A stretch of 64,000 bases of DNA, taken from Wenzhouxiangella sp042310355 (GTDB lineage Bacteria > Pseudomonadota > Gammaproteobacteria > Xanthomonadales > Wenzhouxiangellaceae). Shown here in pieces: positions 1 through 8,800 of this stretch. The notes under the pieces are model-generated. The model did not search any database. It was not told where the DNA came from and saw nothing but the letters and a program-made list of their open reading frames with translations. Position numbers and translations under genes: made by a program. Positions within the stretch are counted from its first letter, which is position 1; each line of letters starts with the position of its first letter. The stretch lies in NCBI RefSeq assembly GCF_042310355.1, contig NZ_JBHJMR010000003.1:248001-312000 (forward strand), read 5' to 3'.

Positions 1-278
1 TGGCGTCCGTGATCGAAAAAGGCAAGTCGGCCGGCGCGACCGTGGCCCTGATGCAGATCCGCCTGCCGCCCAACCTCGGCCCGACTTACATCGAGCGCTT
101 CGAGTCGGTCTACCCGCGCTTGGCCGAGCGCCACGGGATCGAGCTGCTCCCCTTCTTCCTCGAAGACCTGTACAAGCGCCCGGGCATGCTGCAGGACGAC
201 GGCATCCACCCGACGGCCGAGGCCCAGCCGCGGATGCTCGAGGCCGTGTGGTCAGAGCTGAGTCGTCTACTGAATTGA
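1..278 (+). CDS. tesA: TesA-like SGNH esterase, C-terminal part
   Basis: This is the 3' end of a gene that enters from the left edge; the reading frame is open from base 3 to the stop at 278. The visible C-terminus carries DDGIHPTAEAQP, which matches the block with the catalytic Asp and His (DxxH) of the TesA/arylesterase group of SGNH hydrolases. Such enzymes are usually periplasmic and cleave acyl esters or thioesters. The nucleophile Ser block is outside the window, so the substrate cannot be judged. The last 12 nt overlap the end of the convergent hepT gene. Confidence 0.8.
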   Translation, partial: ASVIEKGKSAGATVALMQIRLPPNLGPTYIERFESVYPRLAERHGIELLPFFLEDLYKRPGMLQDDGIHPTAEAQPRMLEAVWSELSRLLN

Positions 279-677
279 GGCGGTGATTCGCGCGAAATCG
301 CGAAAGTCTTCCAGTCGGTCCGTGCATATGGAGTGGACGATGCGCCAGTCGACATCTCGATAGCTGTGGATGGCGATATTGCGAAAGCCCACAGCTCGCT
401 GCAAGCGATCGGCAAGCTCGGAGTCGATCATGCCGGCCTGCTGCATCAGCCGGAATGTTTCACCCATGGTCGTGGGGGCAGGCTGCTCGGTCGCGCTGAG
501 CGCGTGGTTGCCGATATCGACTGTGAGTTGAATCGCCCGCGTCAGGTTGAGCGTAACGATGTCCTGGGCATCGATGTTCTCGGCCAGCTGCTGGGCCGAG
601 TCGGGACAGGTCGCTTCTACCCGCTGAATACAGCGGCGCAACGACTCCAGCTTTTCATTCAGGACTGCTCCAGCCAT
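267..677 (-). CDS. hepT: HepT-like toxin (DUF86, HEPN fold)
   Basis: The 136-residue product ends in the HEPN signature RNIAIHSY (Arg99, His104, Tyr106), matching the R-X4-6-H-X-Y motif of HepT ribonuclease toxins. In the known MntA/HepT (type VII) systems the antitoxin silences the toxin by adding AMP groups to that Tyr. The gene follows mntA on the same strand and overlaps it by 19 nt, which fits translational coupling. Its 3' end overlaps the stop of the convergent esterase by 12 nt. Length and motif are normal for the family. RNase activity is inferred from the family. Confidence 0.88.
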   Translation of the reverse strand: MAGAVLNEKLESLRRCIQRVEATCPDSAQQLAENIDAQDIVTLNLTRAIQLTVDIGNHALSATEQPAPTTMGETFRLMQQAGMIDSELADRLQRAVGFRNIAIHSYRDVDWRIVHSICTDRLEDFRDFARITASIQ

Positions 678-1066
678 GCCTTGCGTCGCTCTTCGAGCAT
701 GCGGTTGCGTAGCGGCAGGAAGTCAGCCTGGTCAATGAGGTGACGGCTGACGAGCCGGGCCCAGGCCTCGTTGCTGCCCAGAATTCGGGCCCCGCCGGAA
801 ATGATCTCGCCGAGCAGGGGTTCGCCGACCTGCTGCAAGTCGATCAGATCCACAGGGCGTCCCGTCTTTCGGGCCAGCTTGTCGATCAGTGCCATTCGGC
901 GTTCACTATCCAGCGGTTTGCCGGCATCGACAGCGATGTCCAGATCGCTGTCTGGGCCGGCGGAGTCCGAGGCCACTGAACCGAACACCACGGCAAGTTG
1001 GATATCACCCTCGGATTCAAGGGTTTTTGCCAGTCCGCGATGCGGGTTGGGACGCCTGCTGCTCAT
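659..1066 (-). CDS. mntA: MntA-like nucleotidyltransferase antitoxin
   Basis: This 135-residue protein belongs to the minimal nucleotidyltransferase family. It shows the diagnostic GS-X10-DXD motif: Gly29-Ser30, then Asp41 and Asp43 (GS...DLD). In studied pairs MntA transfers AMP to the HepT toxin and inactivates it. I chose the ATG at 1066 (MSSRRPN) rather than the longer frame from 1132, because the motif then sits near residue 30 as usual. A TATACT box lies only 6 nt upstream of this ATG. It overlaps hepT by 19 nt. Confidence 0.88.
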   Translation of the reverse strand: MSSRRPNPHRGLAKTLESEGDIQLAVVFGSVASDSAGPDSDLDIAVDAGKPLDSERRMALIDKLARKTGRPVDLIDLQQVGEPLLGEIISGGARILGSNEAWARLVSRHLIDQADFLPLRNRMLEERRKAWLEQS

Positions 1067-1182
1067 GGCTGGAGTATAGCAGCGCGGCTGACAAGCCTGA
1101 TCAGGGCGCTGCGATCCGGCTGACACCGCCAAGGCCTTGCCTGTATCCTTTGGGGTCTGACCCGAGACCTCCAGCGAATCCC

Positions 1183-2778
1183 ATGTCCGAACGCGAAATC
1201 ATGGAATACGACGTCGTGATCGTCGGTGCCGGCCCCGCCGGGCTGGCCTGCGCGATCCGGCTCAAGCAGATCAAGGACGACCTCAACGTCTGCGTGATCG
1301 AGAAGGCCGCCGAAATCGGCGGACATATTCTCTCCGGCGCGGTGATCGAGCCCGAACCGCTGGACGCGCTGATCGAAGGCTGGCGCGACGATCCGCCGCC
1401 GATCTGCGTGGAAGCGGGCAAGGACCAGTTCCTGCACCTGAGCAAGACCGGCAAGCGCAAGCTGCCCACGCCACCGCAGCAGAAGAACCACGGCAACTTC
1501 ATCGTCTCTCTCGGTGCGATGTGCGGCTGGCTGGCGCCCAAGGCCGAAGCGCTGGGCGTGGACCTGTTCCCCGGTTTTGCCGCCGCCGATCTGTCCTACA
1601 ACGACAAGGACGAAGTCCAGGGCGTGATCATCGGCGACATGGGCGTCGATGCCGAGGGCAAGGAAAAGGACAGCTACGTCCAGGGCATCGAGATCCACGC
1701 CCCGGTGACCGTGCTGGGCGAAGGTTGCCGCGGCCACCTGTCCAAGCGCGCCATCAAGAAGTACAAGCTCGATGCCGACAGCGATCCGCAGACTTACGGT
1801 ATTGGCCTGAAGGAACTCTGGCGCCTGCCCGAGGGTCGCGTCGAGCCGGGCCTGATCCAGCACACCGTGGGCTGGCCGCTGCCAGAGGCAATCTACGGCG
1901 GCAGCTTCGTCTACCACCTGGACAAGGATCGTGTCGCCGTTGGTTTCGTCTGCGGCCTCGACTACCAGGATCCGAAGTTCTCGCCCTTCGAAGCCTTCCA
2001 GCAGTTCAAGCACCACCCGATGATGCACGAGTTGCTCGAGGGCGGCGAAATCCTTTCCGCCGGCGCCCGCGCGCTGGTCGAGGGCGGCTACCAGTCGCTG
2101 CCGAAGGTTGAAATGCCGGGAGCGATGCTCATCGGCGACTCGGCCGGCCTACTCAACGTGCCCAAGATCAAGGGCACGCACCAGGCCATGAAGTCGGGCA
2201 TGCTCGCCGCCGAGCACCTGGCCGAAAAGCTCAGCAGCGAAGGTTTCGACGCCCGCCTGCGCGACTCCGACATCATGGCCGAATTGAAGAAGGTGCGGAA
2301 CATCCGCCCCGGCTTCAACAAGGGCCTGTGGCGCGGCATGGCCGTCGCCGCGCTCGAGACCGCCACCGCCGGCAAGCTGCCGCGCACGCTGTCCAACCAC
2401 GCCGACCACGAGCAGTACCGCAAGCTCGACGAAAAGGGTCTGAAGTTCGACTACGTCGACCGCGACCTGCCGCCGCGCGATCGCCTCGCCTCGGTCTACT
2501 TCGCCCAGACCGAACACGACGAAGACCAGCCCGTCCATCTGAAGATCATCGACCCGGACGTGTGCTTCACCCGCTGCGAGGAAGAATACGGCAACCCTTG
2601 CACTAAATTCTGCCCGGCCAACGTCTACGAAGTGGTCGAAGACGAAGGCGGCAAACGCCTCCAGATCAACGCCGCCAATTGCGTCCACTGCAAGACCTGC
2701 GACATCGCCGATCCCTACCAGGTGATCGACTGGGTCACGCCCGAGGGTGGGTCAGGGCCGAACTACACCAACCTGTGA
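1183..2778 (+). CDS. etfD: Electron-transfer flavoprotein-ubiquinone oxidoreductase
   Basis: The 531-residue protein starts with an FAD-binding Rossmann motif, VVIVGAGPAGLACAIRL. It ends with a 4Fe-4S domain whose Cys residues are seen in NPCTKFCP and NCVHCKTCDIADP. This is the layout of ETF-QO, the membrane-associated enzyme that passes electrons from reduced ETF (fatty-acid and amino-acid oxidation) to ubiquinone. Length is close to the usual 550. The frame stays open upstream to 889, but family similarity begins at the ATG at 1183 (MSEREIMEYDVV). No etfAB genes lie in the window. An inverted repeat begins 4 nt after the stop. Confidence 0.95.
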   Translation: MSEREIMEYDVVIVGAGPAGLACAIRLKQIKDDLNVCVIEKAAEIGGHILSGAVIEPEPLDALIEGWRDDPPPICVEAGKDQFLHLSKTGKRKLPTPPQQKNHGNFIVSLGAMCGWLAPKAEALGVDLFPGFAAADLSYNDKDEVQGVIIGDMGVDAEGKEKDSYVQGIEIHAPVTVLGEGCRGHLSKRAIKKYKLDADSDPQTYGIGLKELWRLPEGRVEPGLIQHTVGWPLPEAIYGGSFVYHLDKDRVAVGFVCGLDYQDPKFSPFEAFQQFKHHPMMHELLEGGEILSAGARALVEGGYQSLPKVEMPGAMLIGDSAGLLNVPKIKGTHQAMKSGMLAAEHLAEKLSSEGFDARLRDSDIMAELKKVRNIRPGFNKGLWRGMAVAALETATAGKLPRTLSNHADHEQYRKLDEKGLKFDYVDRDLPPRDRLASVYFAQTEHDEDQPVHLKIIDPDVCFTRCEEEYGNPCTKFCPANVYEVVEDEGGKRLQINAANCVHCKTCDIADPYQVIDWVTPEGGSGPNYTNL

Positions 2779-2781
2779 TTG

Positions 2782-2863
2782 GGAACCGCAGATGAACACA
2801 GATAAACGCAGATTCTTTGAACTTGATTTTCATCTGCGTTAATCAGCTTTCATCTGCGGTTCC
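2782..2863. repeat. Iterated inverted repeat, 10-nt unit (copy 1)
   Basis: The left arm (2782-2814) is three roughly 10-nt steps of an accgcagatga/aacacagata/aacgcagat type. The right arm (2829-2863) is its imperfect complement, ending in catctgcggttcc. The spacer is about 14 nt, so this is the tightest hairpin of the set. It starts 4 nt after the ETF-QO stop, where a terminator would be expected, but has no run of T. It belongs to the same family as the copies at 12731, 17983, 46059 and 61914. Confidence 0.9.
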
Positions 2864-2987
2864 TATTCCATGCTCAGTCCATCCGGTCGGGCTCCACTCC
2901 CACGAGCTTAGCCGAAAGCCACAGGCCGGCGATCTCAATAGCGGGTTACTGCTTTGGGCAAGGGGGCGCCGGCGACCAACGCTTGCT

Positions 2988-3072
2988 GCCTACCGTTTAG
3001 TTAAGCGGCGCGCGTAAGCGCGTCCGGGGGAGGCCCAATAGGGCCGGAACGCACTTGAGCGGCTTGTTAGGT
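2988..3072 (-). other. attC-like recombination site of an integron cassette
   Basis: Read on the minus strand the site runs from ACCTAAC (3072-3066, fits RYYYAAC) to GGTAGGC (2994-2988, one base off GTTRRRY). Inside, AAGTGCGTTCCGG can pair with CCGGACGCGCTT, and CCGCTTAAC lies before the right-hand core. This is the organisation of an integron attC of about 85 bp. It lies 27 nt past the stop of the minus-strand gene 3099-3533, the correct place and orientation for a cassette. The changed base in the right core may mean that the far half comes from a non-standard target. Confidence 0.65.
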
Positions 3073-3098
3073 TTTGTTCTCAGGGGGCTAGGGTTTCA

Positions 3099-3533
3099 CT
3101 AATCTACTGGAGAAGGCCGTTGCTCGGAAAGAGCGCGCTCTACCGATTCAAGCCACGCTCTTGTTCGGGCGCTCCATGATGGGTCCAACCGCTCTACCTC
3201 TAAGAAGCACGCCCTAGCAGACGCAAACGAGCCCAAGTGATAATGGCACTTTCCTAAATACCACTGGGGCAACGGATCTCCGGGCCGCGCGATTACCTCC
3301 CCATTGGAAAGGTTCTTTGCTTGTTGGTACTCACACCGCGAAACCAGATCGTCAACCCTCTTCTCGAATGCACGTCTCTCAAGGGCGCGCCGTGTGTCCG
3401 GATGGAAAATCGGCAGACGTCTCAGGGCTGACAGTACAGCCAGTACAAACAGGGCAGCCAAGATCAACAAGACAACCAAGAGCCATTTGATCTGTCGGAT
3501 CTGGGAAAGGAGGTCGGCGGGTATTTCAGTCAT
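3099..3533 (-). CDS. Membrane-anchored small TPR-type protein (cassette gene)
   Basis: The 144-residue product has a short N-terminus, one hydrophobic segment (about residues 17-35, LLVVLLILAALFVLAVL), and a soluble domain. The part QWYLGKCHYHLGSFASARACFLEVERLDPSW reads like one or two TPR helical hairpins. A single-pass inner-membrane protein with a cytoplasmic or periplasmic repeat domain is likely. Function is unknown. It is flanked on the minus strand by GTTAGGC (3556-3550) upstream and an attC-like site downstream, so it looks like a mobile gene cassette. Its base composition is less GC-rich than that of the housekeeping genes. Confidence 0.7.
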   Translation of the reverse strand: MTEIPADLLSQIRQIKWLLVVLLILAALFVLAVLSALRRLPIFHPDTRRALERRAFEKRVDDLVSRCEYQQAKNLSNGEVIARPGDPLPQWYLGKCHYHLGSFASARACFLEVERLDPSWSARTRAWLESVERALSEQRPSPVD

Positions 3534-3549
3534 GTGCCTGGAGTGGCAA

Positions 3550-3556
3550 GCCTAAC
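3550..3556 (-). other. Cassette 5' boundary core site (GTTAGGC)
   Basis: On the minus strand GTTAGGC fits the G^TTRRRY core, 17 nt upstream of the cassette gene start at 3533. Together with the attC-like site at 2988-3072 it defines a cassette of about 560 bp. I see no second attC or attI structure on the far side, so this would be a lone cassette. Confidence 0.5.
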
Positions 3557-3602
3557 TATGAAGATCGTCGGATTGAGTGATGCGTACGGCTGCCATGAAG
3601 CG

Positions 3603-4997
3603 TCAGTTTTCAAAGCGATCCTGGAACAGCAGCTCGAGCTCGAAGGCTCCGATGTCTGTTTCCTGGCCCATTTGCCTGCCATAAGGCTGGCCACGTTGGT
3701 CGAATTCGAGTTCCTGCGGATTAGATCCGGCATCCACCGCACAGGAGTCTTGTGCAAGCGCATGAGTCATCGTCGCGCCGCCGTTGTTTGCCAACGGTCC
3801 CAAGTCGGGGTCACAGTTCAACGTGTCGGGCGGGAGCGTTGAGCCGGATACGGATACCAGGTTATGGCTTCCTGAAATTTCTCCATTGACAAAGACGTCG
3901 CCGTTGTCGGGCGCGGTGTTCTCGGTCACCACACTACTGACGAGGTGGAGGTCAACGGGGTCAGTCCCGATCGTGGTCAGGCCGCCACCTCCAACGCTGG
4001 CTTCATTTCGTGTGATGGTGGAGTTCAGAATATGCAAGACGGGCGTGGTAGCCGCATTCTGATTAGCCAACTGCACGCCGCCGCCAAAACTGAAGTCGTT
4101 GGGTTCGGCCAGGTTGTCTGACAGAGTCGAGTTGATCAGGTAGCCGGCCGAACGGATGCCCCAATGGATCGCTCCGCCTGCCGATCTCGCTGTATTGGAA
4201 TGCAGCAGGGCTCCGGAAATGGTCGAAGCATCACTGCCGGTGGCCTCGGTGATGGCCAGCGCGCCGCCGATGTCAGCGACATTCCCGCCCAGAACGCTTT
4301 GCTCCAACGTGAGGGTGCCCGTGACGGCAACGCCTCCGCCCGAGCACATGTCCTGTGTGCCGTTGAACTTTGAGCTGCACTGGTTGTGGTTTATGCCGGA
4401 CTCGATGATCGTCAGGCTGCCGTTGGCGCGAATTGCCCCACCCCCGCCGCTTGACGTCACTGATGCCTGGCAGTCTTCCACCCGAACTCGTTGCAGTACG
4501 AGTTCGCCGTTGCTCAGAATGCAGCCCCCGCCTTCCGAAGAGTCGACCGCCCCGCCGGAAATGGAAAGTCCCCGAAGCGTCGCACTATCAGCATCGATGT
4601 TGAACACTCGAAATGTGCTCTGGGATTCGTCGGAGCGCATTATGGTCATCGCGGATCTGCCGGGGCCCTCGATAACCATTGGCACTTCTACCGTCAGCTG
4701 CGAGTCGCTATGATCGCTCAGGATGATCGGGCTGGATACTATTTCCGGGATCAATACAGTGTCGTCGACCCCAAAATCTCCCATGACGTCGCAGTTGTTG
4801 CCATTCGTGCTGGCAATGTTAATCGACTCGATTGCCTGTCGCAGGGTACAGGTATCAATCTGCCCGTCATCTCCCGACTGAGAAACCGATACCGTAGCCG
4901 ACAGGGCCTGTCCGTGAGGGAGAACGAGAGTGAGGCAGGCGATTGCCAACAGGCCAACAGGAAGTAGTGCCAAGCGGCACGATGATTGCTTGCGCAT
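3603..4997 (-). CDS. Secreted CSLREA-type right-handed beta-helix protein
   Basis: The 464-residue protein begins with a Sec signal peptide (MRKQSS, then a hydrophobic stretch, cleavage near QALSA). Next comes TCTLRQAIESIN, a variant of the CSLREAI motif that names this class of exported proteins. The body is rich in short N/G/S/T-turn repeats (SISGGAV, SGGGGAIRANGSL, LNSTITRNEAS) as in parallel beta-helix proteins. It ends in LFQDRFEN, resembling the short F-x-D-x-F-E tail of many exported proteins in Xanthomonadales-like genomes. The ATG at 4997 was chosen because the signal peptide starts there. Substrate or ligand is unknown. Confidence 0.75.
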   Translation of the reverse strand: MRKQSSCRLALLPVGLLAIACLTLVLPHGQALSATVSVSQSGDDGQIDTCTLRQAIESINIASTNGNNCDVMGDFGVDDTVLIPEIVSSPIILSDHSDSQLTVEVPMVIEGPGRSAMTIMRSDESQSTFRVFNIDADSATLRGLSISGGAVDSSEGGGCILSNGELVLQRVRVEDCQASVTSSGGGGAIRANGSLTIIESGINHNQCSSKFNGTQDMCSGGGVAVTGTLTLEQSVLGGNVADIGGALAITEATGSDASTISGALLHSNTARSAGGAIHWGIRSAGYLINSTLSDNLAEPNDFSFGGGVQLANQNAATTPVLHILNSTITRNEASVGGGGLTTIGTDPVDLHLVSSVVTENTAPDNGDVFVNGEISGSHNLVSVSGSTLPPDTLNCDPDLGPLANNGGATMTHALAQDSCAVDAGSNPQELEFDQRGQPYGRQMGQETDIGAFELELLFQDRFEN

Positions 4998-5850
4998 TGC
5001 GCACCCCGTACTAAACTCATTGAAGCCAACGACTTCAAGAATAGCTGTAAGGGCGCAGTGTTGCAAGGAACGAACTTCAGGCGGCATAGGATGAGCAATC
5101 TCTGATAGAAGAGGCCTGCTTCGACGGCTGTTGCGAACAGTATAAGCTCGAGCTCAGGCTGTCCCCTTCTCTAGCTAAACCAAGCCTGGGCCATCGCCAT
5201 TCCCAGGGAAAAGCAAGGAGCGGCGATTTCTTGCGTGATCGTGGGGGGTCGTGCGGGGCTGTGAGTAGTCACCGAAGAGTTTCGAATCGACCAAGCGGCT
5301 ATCCTCGCTCAGCGTTCATTTCAACTGAAGACACGTAGTGCTGGACTGCAGAGGACATCGCGGTTGATCGATGTGGGAGATCATGAGTTGTAGCTCAATT
5401 TCCTTTGTCGCAATGTCCCGCCGCCTGTGCGCCTCGCCACGGTCACTCTTAGGCAGATCAGTCACGACAAAGTCAATGCAGAATTGCCGAATCGAGAACG
5501 CCTGAGGGGCCTCCGGTGTGTACTTCAGAACTCCGTTGACAATCGGTTTCGGCCGGCGAGCTTATTCCATTTCTCTCCTCTATGCCCGAATTGGTTGAGC
5601 AGTCTTGACGTTGTCGTTTTTCCTGTGCTAGCGTTCAAGGGCAGGCTGATTTATGGGGCTTGGCTGTAGTGAGATAGGGCTCGCTGCAGTAGCGGTTGGT
5701 AATCTGATCGGGTCATTGTGTGCAGCTTCATTGAGCGCGCTACCCGCCACTTCAGATGCCTTCAATCTGATTACGGCCTGAATGATCAAGGGGCTTGACT
5801 GCGTCAGATTTGTCTGGCTGCGGCATTGGCAGATAGAGGGTCCTAGTTTC
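4998..5850. other. Long non-coding gap of about 850 bp
   Basis: Between the divergent beta-helix gene and the RHS gene I see no convincing gene. The short open frames here lack family features or good start signals. The stretch is A+T-richer than the rest of the window. A weak TTGACG (5605-5610), 18-nt spacer, TAGCGT (5629-5634) could be a promoter for the RHS gene. The region may be a remnant of transferred DNA. Confidence 0.5.
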
Positions 5851-8800
5851 ATGGGTATTAGCAAATTTGTTCCGTTCTTTGATGTAATCCAACTTTTTAA
5901 CCATTCCCTTAAGGGTCGTGAACGAAACACTGGGCTGCGTTTGGCGCACCTAGTGGCGTTCCTCCTCGCCTGTATGCCTTTGGTGGCTCTGTCGGCTTCT
6001 CAAGACAGCGTGTGGGAGTTTTGCACTGATAATTACGCAGATGAGCACCAATGCTTTGACTCGCTTTCCGAAGCTGAAGACTACATGCGAGAGGAGCCCT
6101 GCGATCTAGGTGCGCCGGACTGCAGTCCGGATGACCTAAGTGGGCGGCGCTTCCTGGAGTTGGATGGGCCCCCTTCAATCAGTGCCACAGACATTCGCTA
6201 TGACTACGATGTCAAGCGGCGTCCACCTAAGACAATTGAAGAAGATTACCTCTACGCGCTATCAAGAAGCAGTTACATAGGCCCCGGAACCGCTTGTGGC
6301 TGTGATGGTGGCACAGACCCAACTTGCTACAGTGATAGGTTCAACTGTGCTTCTGATCCCGAGAAATGCTATAGGTGCCCGTCGAGTGATGGAGAACTTG
6401 ACCCGATTTTGGATGCCTTTGAGAACCAATGGGACAAGGGTTGTGGATACAGTGCGACGGTTATTCCGGCAGAATCAAGCGGTGAAAATAACATGACTCA
6501 ATCAGGCATGGGGTGTGCTGAATCTGAGAACTGCAGTAGCAATCGAAATTCTCAGTCACCGTGGCCATCGCCGCCGAATCATGCCACATCATTTAGCGGA
6601 ATTAACGGGCTAGATTTCTTTCAGAACACGGGAAGCTTCAACTATCACAACAGCTACTCGCATTCCGAAGATGATCCCCGATTTCCCTTCAATGTCGAGG
6701 TGGAAGTTGAGTACGTACCAAAAGAATCCGACGGGTCATGTTCGGATAGCGCTGGCACCAAAAACATGATGATCGATAGGTGGCAGAGGTTTGAATGCGA
6801 TGAAGGCCTGCGCGTGCCTTCACCCTATGTCAGGCTTAACCCGCAGAACTACTACCCGCCGGAGGAAATTGGAAGGAAAGATAAAGTTTGCAAGAGCTAT
6901 CAGACCGGTCAGATACGAGCTCACCTCATTCCGAGCAAGCAATGTGAGTATGGCAATCCATGTGTTCCAGCCACAGGTGCCAAGATAAAGCGCGAGGTTG
7001 ACTTCTCTGTCGGATCGCTTTCCATCGAGAGGACCTACCATTCACTAAGGTTAGCGAGGAGCAATAGTCGTTTTGGAACGGCGTGGCACGGAAACTTCGG
7101 CGATCGCCTTCTCGTTTCTCCGGGAAACGAACCCAATGACGTTTTCTATGTCGACGTCGATGGGCGATACGAAAAGTTTGAGCTTCAGAATGCCATTGGC
7201 ACGTATCGCTCTACGAACGTGGTAGGGCTGACTCTCTCGAAAGAGCCGGATGGAAACTGGATTCTCAGGTGGCCGGGTGGAGAAGTGCGACAGTTTTCCG
7301 AGGATGGTCGGCTCCAGCTTATTGAGCAAACAGGCCCGGAAGGCTATGAGCTTAGCATGCAATACGGCCCGGATGGCCTCCTGCACTTGGTCGAAGATCG
7401 CGTTGGACGGGCGTTGACGTTCCATTATGATCAGACAGGTCCTCTGGATTGTGAGTCAGCGTCCGATCAGTCCGCTTGTTCCGCTCGAAGGGTCTCACGC
7501 GTTGAGCTGCCGGATGGTCATGAAATCCTTTACGGCTACGACAGCGAGGGGCGCCTGGAGTCGGTGGAATACGCCAATGGCGCTCGCCGGCTCTACCATT
7601 ACAACGAGACTGAAAACATTTGTCCCGCCGATGCCCCGGCTGATACCTGCTCTGGTGGCACCGTCCCTGACGGCGGGTTTCCGGGTCTGCTTACCGGCAT
7701 AAGCGACGAATTCGTTGGGAGTGATGGAACCCTAGAAGTGTCGAGATATTCCACCTACCAGTATGACCACCATGAACGAGTGATCTCGAGTGCCCTGGCC
7801 AATGGCCTCGACCGAACGGGCATCAGCTACCTGGGCAACGACGAAGCCGTGGTCACCTACCCGGAAGGTGGTGAGCGTCATATCGAGTTCACGACAATCG
7901 CCAATGCGTTCCGCAAGGATGATTTGTGGATTGACCGCACGGACCCATCGGGCGAGGCAATCGAAACTGACTTCGAGTACGACAGTTCCGGCCGTCTGAA
8001 CTGGAAATCCGATCCCAGGGGAACGGTGACCCGCTACGAGTACGGTGGCGATGGTCTTCACCAAAGCGCGGTTGTGGAAGCGGACGGAACACCGGAGCAG
8101 CGCCGAACGGAGACCGAATGGGCGCCAGGGCTGACGCGCGTTTCAGAGAAGCGGGTTTATGACGCCCAGGGCGCGCTCGTCAGACTGACCAGAAACGACT
8201 ACGACGCAGATGGCCGGCTGGTCGCTCGATGCGAGTACGACCCGAATGACTCCGAGGCGGTTGCATACGAGTGCAGCGGCTCGGTCGCTCCGCCAACGGG
8301 CGAGCCCGTTCGGCGTTGGACATGGGCGTACTGCGACTCTTCTTCGCCGGATTGCCCGCTTGAAGGGCTTCTGGTTGCCAGTACAGTTCCAGGCGATGAT
8401 CCCGCTGAACCGACCGAGTACCACTACTATGCCCATACGAGCGAGCAGGGCTGTGCAGATGGCCCGGGTGACTGCTTTCGAGCCGGCGATCTATGGATGG
8501 TGGTCAATCCGCTTGGGCATGTAGTGGAGTATTTGAGCTACGACCAGGCTGGTCGCCCGATCAGGATCCTGGACGCGAACGGAGTGATCAATGAATTGCA
8601 GTACAGCCCGAGAGGTTGGCTCGAAAGCTCTACTGTGGATGAGGAAACCACCACCTATGTGTACTCTCCAAACGGCTTATTGGAGAAGACTGTGCATCCT
8701 GATGGCAGTTTTTTGGAGTTCGAGTATGACAGTGCTGAGCGACTAGAAGCCGTCGAGAATGCGCTGGGCGAGCGCATAGAATTTGTGCTGGACGAGGGTG

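Noticed and set aside
889..1182. N-terminal extension of the ETF-QO gene
   Set aside because: The extension lies opposite mntA and lacks family similarity; the ATG at 1183 gives the conserved start.
1063..2028. 321-residue open frame on the minus strand opposite the ETF-QO gene
   Set aside because: It is a shadow of a high-GC gene; no family motif, and the plus-strand gene is certain.
2817..3017. 66-residue plus-strand frame within the repeat and attC region
   Set aside because: It runs through the inverted repeat and the attC-like site and has no protein-like features.
3557..3660. Second attC or attI next to the cassette boundary
   Set aside because: I found no paired core sites or stem in this stretch, so only the single cassette is claimed.
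5427..5669. 80-residue frame upstream of the RHS gene
   Set aside because: No ribosome-binding site, no family, and overlaps a second short frame on the other strand; probably chance.
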